From an uncultured Eubacteriales bacterium (GTDB taxonomy: Bacteria > Bacillota > Clostridia > Christensenellales > Aristaeellaceae), in the NCBI GenBank assembly GCA_902774025.1, contig CACYGY010000014.1, positions 1 through 62,568 of the forward strand: a DNA stretch of 62,568 bases. The letters are read 5' to 3'. The position numbers and the translations under genes were made by a program. Positions 1-8,414 of the stretch are shown piece by piece. The notes beneath the pieces were generated by a model. It worked only from the letters and a program-made list of their open reading frames with translations, was not told where the DNA came from and did not search any database. Position 1 is the first letter of the stretch, and every line of letters begins with the position of its first letter.

Positions 1-43
1 CCTTTTTGCTTTTTTGGGACTTTTTTATGATTCTATAAATAAT

Positions 44-97
44 AAAAAAGGGGCCGTGATGCAAGACATCTTTGTGATGTCTTTTTTTCACGGCCCC
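44..97 (-). terminator. Terminator of the tldE (pmbA) gene
   Basis: A 10-bp stem (50-59 with 88-97, GGGGCCGTGA/TCACGGCCCC) is followed on the minus strand by a run of T (complement of 44-49). It sits just past the stop codon of the minus-strand TldE gene. Confidence 0.75.
64..88 (+). terminator. Nested terminator for a gene left of the window
   Basis: AGACATC (64-70) pairs with GATGTCT (76-82) and is followed by seven T on the plus strand. It lies inside the loop of the minus-strand terminator, so two convergent transcription units appear to end here. The plus-strand gene lies outside the window. Confidence 0.65.
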
Positions 98-106
98 CTT
101 TCAGGA

Positions 107-1405
107 TCATTTTCCGGAGATGACCACGCCGTCGCAGGCCAGGTAGGGGAGGATGCATTCCCCGTCGCAGACCTGCTCCGCGGACACGGCCCGGACACGG
201 CGGAAAAGCTGTTCCAGGTTGCCGTTGATCATGGTTTCGGTGACGGCCCCGGTGATCCTTCCCTTTTCAATGAGGAAGCTGTTCTTGGCCACCCCGGAAA
301 ACTCGCCGCTGGGGCCGGGATGCCCGCCGGAGAAACCGCCCACCACAAGACCGTGGTCAATGGAGGCGATGATGTCCGCAAGGGGCGTATCCCCCTTTTC
401 CATCACCAGGTTCCGCCCGGCGGTGCGGGTGACGCTTCTGCCCGTTTTCCTCGCGGCGTACAGACTCAGAACATGGGATCTGAGGACGCCGCGGTCCAGG
501 AGTCTGACATGCTCACAGCGGTACCCGTCGGCGCTGACGGGATAGGCCATGGCCAGGCGCGGGTCTTCCGGGGGGAGAGAAAGGGAGATGCGCTCATCCG
601 CCACCTTTTCCCCGATCCGGTTCAGCCACTGACTGGTGCCGTCGATGATCACATGGGAGGCAAGGTAATTGTCCATCAGCATGCTGAGCATGGAGCCCAG
701 GCAGTCGGGGGTGAAGACTACGGTGCCCTCGAACTTGTCCCGGAGGGCGAGGGGACACAGGCTTTTCTGCACGTCCTCCATGTGCTGCCGCACCCATTTC
801 TGTTCCAGGAAGGGACGGTCCATGTCCTGCGTCGTGAAGGCCAGGGAATCCAGGCCTGTCCGGTTCTCTCCCTCGGCGGCGGAGAATTCCATGGTTACGA
901 GGTAGGATCCCCGGCGGGTTTCAAAGCGGGTGCCGCTGGAATTCAGGTACAGGGAACAGGACCGGGTATGGCTCCCGACGATCTGCAGAAGCCGCACCCT
1001 GGGGTATTCCCGCCCCACCCCGTCCATGAATTCCCGGATTCTCCGGTACAGGCTGTCCATGTCCGGCTCGAGGGTGCCGCAGAGGAAACGGTCTTCCCCT
1101 TCGTTTTCAGCGATGGCGTTGGCCGGATCCTCCGGGGAGGAGGCGGCGTTGTCCACAGCTTCGCGCACCACCCGCCGGATGCCTTCCTCCGACAGATCAT
1201 TTCCGGAGGCGGAGCCCCTGCGGGTGCCGTTCAGGACGGTAAGGTTCAGGGAATGGCTGAAGACGGTGCGGTAGAGGGAAAAGTTTTCCAGCTCCGTGTT
1301 CAGTTCCCGGGTTTCACCCTTTGTCAGGGACAGGGTATAGAGAGAAGCGCTTTCTTCAGCCAGAAGGGCCAGCACCCTCCGGGCCAGGCTTCTGAGTTCT
1401 TCCAT
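107..1405 (-). CDS. pmbA: TldE/PmbA-type subunit of the TldD/TldE metalloprotease
   Basis: This 432-residue protein belongs to the TldD/PmbA family. TldE is the non-catalytic half of a heterodimeric protease that trims unfolded peptides; in other bacteria it matures microcins and degrades the CcdA antitoxin. The N-terminal half carries the family's conserved ETRELNTELENF-like segment, and the C-terminal half has the glycine-rich GGFSGGHPGPSGEFSG and IEKGRITGAV stretches typical of TldE. It lacks the HExxxH zinc motif, which the upstream partner at 1435 carries. It follows tldD by 29 bp in one transcription unit and ends at the terminator at 44-97. Its substrate cannot be told from the context. 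The length is normal for the family. Confidence 0.9.
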   Translation of the reverse strand: MEELRSLARRVLALLAEESASLYTLSLTKGETRELNTELENFSLYRTVFSHSLNLTVLNGTRRGSASGNDLSEEGIRRVVREAVDNAASSPEDPANAIAENEGEDRFLCGTLEPDMDSLYRRIREFMDGVGREYPRVRLLQIVGSHTRSCSLYLNSSGTRFETRRGSYLVTMEFSAAEGENRTGLDSLAFTTQDMDRPFLEQKWVRQHMEDVQKSLCPLALRDKFEGTVVFTPDCLGSMLSMLMDNYLASHVIIDGTSQWLNRIGEKVADERISLSLPPEDPRLAMAYPVSADGYRCEHVRLLDRGVLRSHVLSLYAARKTGRSVTRTAGRNLVMEKGDTPLADIIASIDHGLVVGGFSGGHPGPSGEFSGVAKNSFLIEKGRITGAVTETMINGNLEQLFRRVRAVSAEQVCDGECILPYLACDGVVISGK

Positions 1406-1434
1406 ATCGCTTTCCTTTCCTTTCCGCCCTTTTT

Positions 1435-2820
1435 TCAGCGACCTCCGATGGTGATGCGGCAGCGCATGGCCGGTCCGCCCATGCCTACAGGCATGCGCTG
1501 CTTCTTTCCGCAGAAGCCGCTGGAGGCCCAGGTCACCTGATCCGAGAGCATGTCCACGGTTTTCAGCATGTCAAAGGCGATGCCGGTGACGGTGGTGTCC
1601 AGGAGGGCTCTGCCCAGCTTCCCATGGCGGATTTCATATCCCATGGAGACGCCGAACATGAATTCTCCCGTCAGATCCGCCTGGCCGTTGGAACTGCTGA
1701 TGAGGTAATAGCCGTCGTCGATGGAGGCGATCATGTCCTCCAGGGTGCTGCGGCCCGGGAGAATGCAGGTGTTGCGCATCCTGATCAGGGGCTCGTCCGC
1801 GAAATCCCAGGCCCGGGCGTTGCCCGTGGGTTCCATGCCGAAGCGCTGAGCGCTCTCCCGGCTGTGCATGTATCCCTCCAGAACGCCGTCCCGGATGAGC
1901 ACGGCGTCCCTGGCCGGCGTGCCCTCGTCATCCAGGAAAACCGGCAGGGGTGCGGGAGCGGAAAAGGCAGAGGCGGCAAAGTCCACCATGGTGACCATGG
2001 GGGATGCCACGGCATGGCCCAGGCTGGGCCCGGCAACGCTCCCGCCCATGACCAGGTCCGCTTCCACTGTATGCCCCACGGCCTCATGAGCCAGCATGCC
2101 GCTCATCATGCCTCCGAGGATCACGGTCCGGGTGCCCGCCTCCGCCCAGATTCCGCAGCACTTGGCCATGAGATGGCGGTGAAGCTCGTCGATTCCCGGA
2201 TACAGAACCGCCGGGTCTGAAAAGTGATCACTGAAACCGCCGGAGCCGCCGAAGGCACGGAAGAGCTCAAGGGGAACGCCGGACTGACTCATGGCGCTCA
2301 TGAAAACGTAGATGTAGCACCGGGGATAGGTGACATGCCCCGAGGAGGCGTCGGAGGAAACGATGATCTTGTCCTGGGAATCCTCCGTGTAGACCACGGT
2401 GCGGCTGATAAGGTCCGGATAGGTCTCCCGGATATGGTCATCCACCTGGTGGCAGGCGTCGATGATTTCCTTTTGCCGGGTATCCATGATCTCTCCGGGG
2501 GCGGGAATGGGCGCGGGGGTCTGAGGGGGAACGGAAATGCCGGGGGCGGCGGCGCGGCTGTCCAGGAACAGGGCATTTTCCGTGGCTGCCTCCAGAACCC
2601 GCCGGGCATCCTCCTGCGTATAGGAAGCAACGGAGGCAAAGCCGTGCCTGCCGCCCCGGGTGACTCTGGCACTGATGCCCCGGCTGCGGCTGCGGCTGTT
2701 CTGGGTAAGACTGCCCTTCATGAGGACAACCCGGCGGGAACGGTTTTCATGCCCCCGCAGAACGGTCTGAACTCCCTCGGCAAAGGAAGCGGCCTGGGAT
2801 GTGAGAATATCTTCGATCAT
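1435..2820 (-). CDS. tldD: TldD metalloprotease, catalytic subunit
   Basis: This 461-residue protein is the catalytic partner of the TldE gene just downstream. The active-site zinc motif is visible as HEAVGHTVEAD, matching the family's HExxxH, and the C-terminal half has the usual glycine-rich NARAWDF and FMFGVSMGYEIRHG stretches. I place the start at 2820 rather than an upstream ATG at 2913. A perfect AGGAGG lies six bases before 2820, and a good minus-strand promoter (2875-2903) lies between the two candidates. The pair probably degrades or matures small unfolded peptides in the cytoplasm. No RiPP precursor gene is visible nearby, so a natural-product role is not supported. Confidence 0.92.
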   Translation of the reverse strand: MIEDILTSQAASFAEGVQTVLRGHENRSRRVVLMKGSLTQNSRSRSRGISARVTRGGRHGFASVASYTQEDARRVLEAATENALFLDSRAAAPGISVPPQTPAPIPAPGEIMDTRQKEIIDACHQVDDHIRETYPDLISRTVVYTEDSQDKIIVSSDASSGHVTYPRCYIYVFMSAMSQSGVPLELFRAFGGSGGFSDHFSDPAVLYPGIDELHRHLMAKCCGIWAEAGTRTVILGGMMSGMLAHEAVGHTVEADLVMGGSVAGPSLGHAVASPMVTMVDFAASAFSAPAPLPVFLDDEGTPARDAVLIRDGVLEGYMHSRESAQRFGMEPTGNARAWDFADEPLIRMRNTCILPGRSTLEDMIASIDDGYYLISSSNGQADLTGEFMFGVSMGYEIRHGKLGRALLDTTVTGIAFDMLKTVDMLSDQVTWASSGFCGKKQRMPVGMGGPAMRCRITIGGR

Positions 2821-2874
2821 GAAACCTCCTGACGGACCGGTCTGGGCAGGGTTCCTGCGTGTCCGGATGAGGAA

Positions 2875-2903
2875 AGTATATCCCCCGCTCCCGGGAAAAT
2901 CAA
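2875..2903 (-). promoter_or_regulatory. Promoter of tldD-pmbA
   Basis: On the minus strand TTGATT (2903-2898) is separated by 17 bp from TATACT (2880-2875). The predicted transcript start lies about 50 bp upstream of the tldD ATG. Confidence 0.65.
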
Positions 2904-2924
2904 ATGAAGACATGGATGGGAAAG

Positions 2925-2953
2925 TTGCACATACAGACCACCTTTGCTATAAT
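2925..2953 (+). promoter_or_regulatory. Promoter of the coiled-coil protein gene
   Basis: TTGCAC (2925-2930), a 17-bp spacer, and a perfect TATAAT (2948-2953). It is divergent from the tldD promoter 22 bp away. The leader to the ATG at 3020 is about 60 nt. Confidence 0.75.
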
Positions 2954-3019
2954 CCATCCCATGGTTGTTCCTTCCGGGGCGCTGACCCCGGCGGATCGCA
3001 TATAAGGAGGCGCGGACCC

Positions 3020-4123
3020 ATGAAAAAGAATCTGTTACCCATCTGTCTGGCGGTGTGCTGTGTGGTGCTCCTGATTCTGTGGCTGACCGGCAACGGAACA
3101 AGGGGAAACCTGGACAAGCAGCTGAAGGAAGCCCAGTCGTCCCTTGCCACCTCGGAGGAGACGCTGAAGAGCACCACGGAGGAACTGACGGCGGCGAAAG
3201 CCCACAGTGAGGAAAAGAAGGCGGAGGCGGATGCCAGGATCGCCGAGCTGGAAGGCCGGATCGCCGAACTGGAAACCAGTCTGAAGGCCGCTCAGGACGA
3301 GATGGAAGCCCATAAGGCCCAGGGTGCTGAGAAAAAGGCCGAGAGCGAGAAGAAGGTTGCGGAACTGGAGACTGCCCTGAAGGCTGCCCAGGATGAGCTG
3401 GCCTCGGAAATCAGCTTCCGGAACGAGAAGAAGGCCGAGAATGAGGCCACCATCGCCGAGCTGGAAGAGAAGGTGAAGGTCGCCACGGAGGAAATGACGG
3501 CGGCGGAAGCCAGGATCGCCGAGCTGGAAACCGGTCTGAAGGCCGCTCAGGACGAGATGGAAGCCCAGAAGGTCCAGGGTGCTGAGAAAAAGGCCGAGGG
3601 CGAGAAGAAGGTTGCGGAACTGGAGACTGCCCTGAAGACCGCCCAGGATGAGCTGGCGGCGCTTAAGACCCTCAGCGAGGAAAAGAAGGCAGAGGCGGAA
3701 ACCAGGATTGCCGAACTGGAAGCCGGTCTGAAAGCCACCCAGGATGAGCTGACGGCTTTCAGGGCTGAGAGTGACCAGAAGAAGGCCGAAGGTCAGAAGA
3801 GGACTGCGGACGCCCTGGATGCCCTGACCAAGGCCCAGGAAGAGAATCAGGGTCTCAACGCCCAGCTGGAGGAAGTCCGGGAAGCCCTGACCAGGGCAGA
3901 GGAAGACGCAAAGACCGCCCGGGATGAACTTGCCTCTGCACAGGAAACCCTGAAGAAGAATTCCGCTGCGGAAGAAACCGCCAAAGCCTACCAGAAGCAG
4001 CTGGTGGACGCGCGGAACCAGATCAGGACTCTGAAGGATCAGGTTGAAAAGCTGACCACGGAGAAGAAACAGCTTGAGGAAAAGGTGGCTGCTCTGGACA
4101 CCACCGACGCGAAGAAGCCCTGA
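3020..4123 (+). CDS. Membrane-anchored long coiled-coil protein
   Basis: This 367-residue protein has one N-terminal hydrophobic segment (about residues 4-24) that fits a signal anchor. Nearly all the rest is a heptad-rich, Ala/Glu/Lys coiled coil, with runs such as RIAELET and KAAQDE repeating. The start at 3020 has an AAGGAGG site ten bases upstream. The coiled coil contains an internal DNA duplication: roughly 3256-3403 is nearly repeated at 3511-3658, an 85-residue period, so it grew by tandem duplication. I do not recognise a family. A structural or tethering role at the envelope is a guess from shape alone. It is flanked by its own promoter and terminator, so it is monocistronic. Confidence 0.75.
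   Translation: MKKNLLPICLAVCCVVLLILWLTGNGTRGNLDKQLKEAQSSLATSEETLKSTTEELTAAKAHSEEKKAEADARIAELEGRIAELETSLKAAQDEMEAHKAQGAEKKAESEKKVAELETALKAAQDELASEISFRNEKKAENEATIAELEEKVKVATEEMTAAEARIAELETGLKAAQDEMEAQKVQGAEKKAEGEKKVAELETALKTAQDELAALKTLSEEKKAEAETRIAELEAGLKATQDELTAFRAESDQKKAEGQKRTADALDALTKAQEENQGLNAQLEEVREALTRAEEDAKTARDELASAQETLKKNSAAEETAKAYQKQLVDARNQIRTLKDQVEKLTTEKKQLEEKVAALDTTDAKKP
3256..3658 (+). repeat. Two near-identical ~148-bp in-frame repeats in the coiled-coil gene
   Basis: The segment from about 3256 to 3403 recurs at about 3511 to 3658 with few substitutions, offset by 255 bp (85 codons). Both copies encode LETxLKAAQDEMEA followed by QGAEKKAEx and a second LETAL unit. This is a coding duplication, not a mobile element. 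Confidence 0.7.
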
Positions 4124-4135
4124 GACGGGCCGAAG

Positions 4136-4168
4136 GGGACCGTGCGATGAGCACGGTTCCTCTTTTTT
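4136..4168 (+). terminator. Terminator of the coiled-coil gene
   Basis: A 10-bp stem (4136-4145 with 4151-4160) with loop GATGA, followed by a T-rich run at 4161-4168. Confidence 0.8.
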
Positions 4169-4195
4169 ATACCCTTTCCATTTCCTCCTCCGGAA

Positions 4196-4224
4196 TTGCA
4201 GGAAGCCCGGAGGGGGATTATAAT
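4196..4224 (+). promoter_or_regulatory. Promoter of the acetyltransferase-GH29 gene group
   Basis: TTGCAG (4196-4201), a 17-bp spacer, and TATAAT (4219-4224). The predicted start is about 28 nt before the ATG at 4258. Confidence 0.75.
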
Positions 4225-4257
4225 CTCTCCGGTAATGAAAGAAAGGATGTGCATGCC

Positions 4258-4719
4258 ATGATCCGCCGCGCTGAGGACAGGGATATTCCCCGGGTTCTGG
4301 AACTGCTCTGTCAGGTGAACCGTCTGCATCACGAGGGACGGCCGGACCTGTTCCGTCTGGCCACCAAATACGGGGAAGAAGACCTGAAGGCGATTTTCCG
4401 GGACGACAGCCGTCCCGTCTATGTATGGGAAAACGATCAGGGGGTTCAGGGCTATGCCATGTGCCTTGTTCAGGAAAAAAAAGGCGACAGGATGCTTGAG
4501 GATATGAAAACCCTTTATGTGGACGATCTGTGCGTGGATGAAAGGTCCCGGGGGCAGGGGGTGGGCCGTGCCCTGTATGACCATGTCCTTTCCCGGGCCC
4601 GGGCCATGGGCTGTCATAATGTCACCCTGAACGTCTGGGCCTGCAATCCCGGCGCAATGGCTTTTTATGAGAAATGCGGCATGAAATGTCAGAAGACAGG
4701 GATGGAGGTGCTTCTGTGA
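4258..4719 (+). CDS. GNAT-family N-acetyltransferase
   Basis: This 153-residue protein has the GNAT fold. Motif A, which binds the acetyl-CoA pyrophosphate, reads RSRGQGVGRALYD, and the C-terminal NPGAMAFYEKCGM motif B follows at the usual distance. The start at 4258 lies about 28 nt downstream of a strong promoter, with GAAAGGA upstream; the longer frame from 4147 would begin inside the upstream terminator. The stop codon overlaps the GTG start of the GH29 gene, so the two are probably translationally coupled. The substrate is unknown; a small amine or a sugar amine are both possible given the neighbour. Confidence 0.88.
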   Translation: MIRRAEDRDIPRVLELLCQVNRLHHEGRPDLFRLATKYGEEDLKAIFRDDSRPVYVWENDQGVQGYAMCLVQEKKGDRMLEDMKTLYVDDLCVDERSRGQGVGRALYDHVLSRARAMGCHNVTLNVWACNPGAMAFYEKCGMKCQKTGMEVLL

Positions 4720-6071
4720 CGGAGGAGAAGAACCTGAACAGACTGCTTTCCGTACGCCCGCATCCCCGGCAGATCCGGTATCAGGAGCGGGAATTTATCG
4801 GGTTTATTCACTTCACCGTCAACACCTTTACCAATCGGGAGTGGGGCGACGGGAAGGAAGACCCGGCCCTGTTCAATCCGGACCGGCTGGACTGCCGGCA
4901 GTGGGCACGGACCGCCCGGGAGGCGGGCATGAAGGGGCTGATCCTTACGGCCCGGCACCATGACGGTTTCTGTCTGTGGCCTTCGGCCACCACGGACCAT
5001 ACGGTGAGACGCAGTCCCTTCCGGGGCGGAGCGGGGGATGTGGTGCGGGAGCTCTCCGAGGCCTGCCAGGCTGAGGGGCTGGAGATGGGGATTTATCTGA
5101 GCCCCTGGGACCGGCACAGTCCCGTGTACGGTCAGGGCAGAGCCTATGATGATGTGTTTGTGGAACAGCTCCGGGAACTTCTCACAGATTACGGAGACAT
5201 GTTCTGCGTCTGGCTGGACGGGGCCTGCGGGGAGGGCCCGGACGGCAGGAAACAGGTATACGACTGGGAGCGGTACTATGCTGCCATCCGGGCCCTGCAG
5301 CCCATGGCCTGTATCTGCGTGTGCGGACCGGACATCCGCTGGTGCGGGAATGAGCGGGGTGACACACGGGAAAGCGAGTGGAGCGTGGTGGATGCCCGGC
5401 TGCGGGATGCGGAAAAGGTGGCCGGTGCGAGCCAGACATCCGACGATGCCGCTTTCCGGGAGAGGCCTCTTTCCTCCTCGGAGATGGATCTGGGTTCCCG
5501 GGAAAAAATCAGGGACGCCCGGGAACTGTGCTGGTACCCATGCGAGGTGAACACCAGCATCCGCCCGGGCTGGTTCTACCATCCGGAGGAGGATGGAAAA
5601 GTCCGGAGCGCCGACTGGCTGACGGACCTGTATCTGCGTACGGTGGGCGGAAACGCCACACTGCTTCTCAATCTGCCTCCCGACACCCACGGGCTTCTTC
5701 CGGAGCCGGACGTCCGGGTGATGAAGGAGATGGGCCGGCGGATCCGGCACATGTTCCGGCGGGATCTCCTCCTTCAGGAGGGGTGCTTTCCCTCCTGGGA
5801 AGAGGGGGGCCGGGTATGGCAGGTCCGGCTTCCGCAGCGTGCGCCTCTGGGGCTCCTTTCCCTCCGGGAAGATATCCGGGAAGGACAGAGAGTGGAACGT
5901 TTCCGGGTGCGGCTGTACCTGGAGGGACGGCTGGTCCGGGAGACGGAGGGAACCACCGTGGGCAGCCGGAGGCTGGTGAGCCTCGGGGAGACAGCGGACA
6001 GGGTGGAGGTTCGGTTTGAGGAATGCCGGGGAGACGTCCGGATGCGGGATATGAGCGTTTACGAAGCGTGA
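4716..6071 (+). CDS. GH29 alpha-L-fucosidase-like glycoside hydrolase
   Basis: This 451-residue protein matches the GH29 (alpha/beta)8-barrel. The N-terminal region has the fucose-binding pattern GFIHFTVNTF, then LTARHHDGFCLWPS. The likely nucleophile is the aspartate of WLDGA near residue 168. The C-terminal part has GNATLLLNLPPDTHG and then a beta-sandwich-like tail. GH29 enzymes remove terminal alpha-L-fucose with retention. No signal peptide is visible, so it would act on imported fucosylated oligosaccharides in the cytoplasm. I chose the GTG at 4716 because GGAGG lies seven bases upstream and it overlaps the preceding TGA. It may differ from classical fucosidases in specificity. Confidence 0.85.
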   Translation: MTEEKNLNRLLSVRPHPRQIRYQEREFIGFIHFTVNTFTNREWGDGKEDPALFNPDRLDCRQWARTAREAGMKGLILTARHHDGFCLWPSATTDHTVRRSPFRGGAGDVVRELSEACQAEGLEMGIYLSPWDRHSPVYGQGRAYDDVFVEQLRELLTDYGDMFCVWLDGACGEGPDGRKQVYDWERYYAAIRALQPMACICVCGPDIRWCGNERGDTRESEWSVVDARLRDAEKVAGASQTSDDAAFRERPLSSSEMDLGSREKIRDARELCWYPCEVNTSIRPGWFYHPEEDGKVRSADWLTDLYLRTVGGNATLLLNLPPDTHGLLPEPDVRVMKEMGRRIRHMFRRDLLLQEGCFPSWEEGGRVWQVRLPQRAPLGLLSLREDIREGQRVERFRVRLYLEGRLVRETEGTTVGSRRLVSLGETADRVEVRFEECRGDVRMRDMSVYEA

Positions 6072-6091
6072 GGCACGGGGAGGAACGGAAG

Positions 6092-6898
6092 TTGGGTTTT
6101 CTGTACGAGACACACATGCACACCTGCCAGGGCAGCGCCTGCGGTGTGAGCACAGGGCGCGAGCACATACGGCGGCATGTGGAGGCCGGGTATACGGGCA
6201 TCATCATTACGGATCACTTTTTCGGGGGCAACACCGCCGCGCCCCGCACGGGGAAATGGACGGACCGGGTCCGGGCCTTTACCGAAGGGTACAGGGATGC
6301 CCTGGAGGAGGGAGAAAGGCAGGGACTGCAGGTTTTCTTTGGCTGGGAACAGTGCTACGGGGACGATGAGTATCTGGTGTACGGCCTGGACGAAGCGTGG
6401 CTTCTTGAGCATCCGGAAATTGAGCACTGCTCCCGGGGAGAACAGCTGAGGCTGGTGCATGAGGGCGGCGGCTGTGTGGTCCAGGCCCATCCCTTCCGGT
6501 GGCGGCCGAGGTACATGCACACCATCCGGGTGGGGCGCCTTTTCTGTGATGCCGTGGAGGTGGTCAACGGCGGTAATCCGCCCGTTCAGGACATATACGC
6601 CATGGCCTATGCCCGGCAGCACCATCTGGTGATGACGGCGGGGTCCGACAATCACAACTCCTGGCCCCGCTCCGGGGAGGTGCCGCTGTTTGGCGTTGTC
6701 ACGCAGGAGAAGCTCGGGGATGTGCATGACTATGTCCGTCTCATTCTCTCCGGACGTTCGCCGGGTCTGCATTTCCCCCGGGAACGGCTGGAGGAGGACA
6801 TCACGGGCCAGTCGCTGCCTGCGCCGCTGGAGCTGACGGCGGATGAAGATGTCGTTCCCATGGATCCCCTGCCGGACATCGGCTATAAAGGAGCGTGA
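6092..6898 (+). CDS. PHP-domain metal-dependent phosphoesterase
   Basis: This 268-residue protein has the four PHP metal-binding motifs. They are HMHT near the N-terminus, ITDHFF, the QAHPFRW segment, and a late SDNHN. The family includes histidinol phosphatase and 3',5'-nucleotide phosphatases, and the substrate is not predictable here. I place the start at the TTG at 6092 because GGGGAGG lies eight bases upstream. The in-frame ATG at 6023 lies inside the GH29 gene with a poorly placed ribosome site. It is 20 bp after GH29 and 4 bp before the next gene, so all four genes probably share one transcript. Confidence 0.82.
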   Translation: MGFLYETHMHTCQGSACGVSTGREHIRRHVEAGYTGIIITDHFFGGNTAAPRTGKWTDRVRAFTEGYRDALEEGERQGLQVFFGWEQCYGDDEYLVYGLDEAWLLEHPEIEHCSRGEQLRLVHEGGGCVVQAHPFRWRPRYMHTIRVGRLFCDAVEVVNGGNPPVQDIYAMAYARQHHLVMTAGSDNHNSWPRSGEVPLFGVVTQEKLGDVHDYVRLILSGRSPGLHFPRERLEEDITGQSLPAPLELTADEDVVPMDPLPDIGYKGA

Positions 6899-6902
6899 AG
6901 GC

Positions 6903-8333
6903 ATGCGGCGTCGACTCTGGGTGCTGCTGGCCATCACCCTGGCCTTTGCCCTGGCCGCTTTTCTGTACATGCACCTGCCCTCCGCCCATCTGGATATTCC
7001 CATTGACATGCCCGGGGACGGCCGGATCCTGATTCAGGCATCGGAGGAGGACGGAGGCCTTTCCTGGGAGGTCATGCCCGGGCGGAACGGGCAGGGGTTT
7101 ATCCGGTTCCGGGGAGACATGCGGGAGAGAGAGACCTTCCGGGTACAGAGTGAGGGCATGGACGGCGGGGAAGCCCGGACCATTGTCCTGGAGAAGAACC
7201 CGTTCCTGGGCATGGTGGACGCCAGTACGGGCAATTTTACCGGCTTCCGGGGGGTTGTTCTGGCTGTCAGCGGGTTTCTGACAGCTCTGACAACGGTGCT
7301 GATCCTGGCTTTCCGGGATCAGATCCGGCACCGCTTTTATACCTACCATACCATCTACTGCGCCGGGTTCGGTGTGTTCTGCTTCGCCACATGCCTGCTG
7401 TTTCTGGGCCAGACGCTGAAAATGTTTCTGTCGCCGGAAACCTTCAGCATGGTTCAGATGTACAGCTATCTCATCTCCGCGCCGCAGCGGTTTATGCTCA
7501 TCACCATGCCCTTTCTGGTGATTTTCAGCCTTCTGATGATGATCAGCAATGTCTTTCTTCTGCGCCGGGAAGGGAAAAGGTTTCACAACATGCTGGGGAT
7601 TCTTCTGTCCGTTCTGATGCTGGCGGGACTCTATCCGGGAATCTTTCTGGGGGACGGCCTGGAGGGTCTGGAAGGGGATGTGCGCTGGTTTGAAACCTGG
7701 GAATGCGTTTACTGCACCTTCTACCTTTACTTCGAGTGCATGCTGCTGGGTGCGGTGGCCTGCGGCATCATGGCGGTGAAGTATCCGGAAAGGCTGGAGA
7801 ACTCCTGCGTGCTGATTCTGGGCAGTCAGACCTTTTCGGGCCGGGTGCCGCCGCTGCTGGCGGGCAGACTGGACAGAGCGATGGAGTTCGGCAGACGGAG
7901 GCGGGAGGAGGGATACGGGGAGACTCTGTACATTCCCTGCGGCGGACAGGGAAGCCATGAGACCGAACCGGAAGCCGAATCCATGAAACGATATCTTCTG
8001 GAGCATGGAATTCCGGATGAGCAGATCCTGGTGGAAAACACCTCCAGGAACACCTATGAGAACATGGTCAATGCCGGAAAGCTCCTGAAGGAAAGAGGCT
8101 ATGAGGGGGACGTTACCTTTGCCACGAATAATTACCATCTGTTCCGCAGCGGTGTCTGGGCGTGGCGCGCGGGACTGCGGGCCAGCGGTGTGGGCAGCAG
8201 AACCCGGTGGTATTTCTGGCCCAATGCCTTTGTAAGGGAGTTTCTGAGCCTTCTTCTGGCTGAGCCGGTGCGGCATACGGTGCTTCTGCTGTTTTTTCTG
8301 GGCTATTTTTTCACCCTGTCCAGGATGCTCTGA
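6903..8333 (+). CDS. Multi-pass membrane protein with C-terminal DUF218 (YdcF/SanA-like) domain
   Basis: This 476-residue protein has a hydrophobic N-terminus, an extracytoplasmic beta-rich stretch to about residue 110, five or six transmembrane segments between about 115 and 300, and a C-terminal DUF218 domain. The domain is recognisable from LILGSQTF, a following YIPCGGQG, then ENTSRNTYENM and FATNNYHLFRS. DUF218 proteins such as ElyC and SanA affect envelope integrity and peptidoglycan or carrier-lipid metabolism. The start at 6903 has AAGGAG nine bases upstream. It closes the GNAT-GH29-PHP run. No terminator is evident after it. Confidence 0.85.
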   Translation: MRRRLWVLLAITLAFALAAFLYMHLPSAHLDIPIDMPGDGRILIQASEEDGGLSWEVMPGRNGQGFIRFRGDMRERETFRVQSEGMDGGEARTIVLEKNPFLGMVDASTGNFTGFRGVVLAVSGFLTALTTVLILAFRDQIRHRFYTYHTIYCAGFGVFCFATCLLFLGQTLKMFLSPETFSMVQMYSYLISAPQRFMLITMPFLVIFSLLMMISNVFLLRREGKRFHNMLGILLSVLMLAGLYPGIFLGDGLEGLEGDVRWFETWECVYCTFYLYFECMLLGAVACGIMAVKYPERLENSCVLILGSQTFSGRVPPLLAGRLDRAMEFGRRRREEGYGETLYIPCGGQGSHETEPEAESMKRYLLEHGIPDEQILVENTSRNTYENMVNAGKLLKERGYEGDVTFATNNYHLFRSGVWAWRAGLRASGVGSRTRWYFWPNAFVREFLSLLLAEPVRHTVLLLFFLGYFFTLSRML

Positions 8334-8348
8334 GGGGCGGGACGGAGA

Positions 8349-8382
8349 TGTAACTGTTTTGTAACTTGTCATGTGCTATTCT
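8349..8382 (+). promoter_or_regulatory. Possible promoter and direct-repeat operator of the triple-XRE gene
   Basis: TGTAAC occurs twice in direct orientation (8349-8354 and 8360-8365), 11 bp apart. An extended -10 (TGC then TATTCT, 8377-8382) follows. No good -35 is visible, which would fit an activated or repressed promoter. Confidence 0.35.
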
Positions 8383-8414
8383 CCGCTCCGCAGTGAGTCC
8401 CGAGGAGGAGCGGA

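Noticed and set aside
14..1540. 508-codon plus-strand open frame opposite pmbA
   Set aside because: It is antisense to a clear TldE gene, has low-complexity Gly/His/Pro composition and starts inside terminator sequences.
107..2820. TldD/TldE as part of a RiPP biosynthesis cluster
   Set aside because: No precursor peptide, radical-SAM maturase or dedicated exporter lies nearby, so a housekeeping role is the simpler reading.
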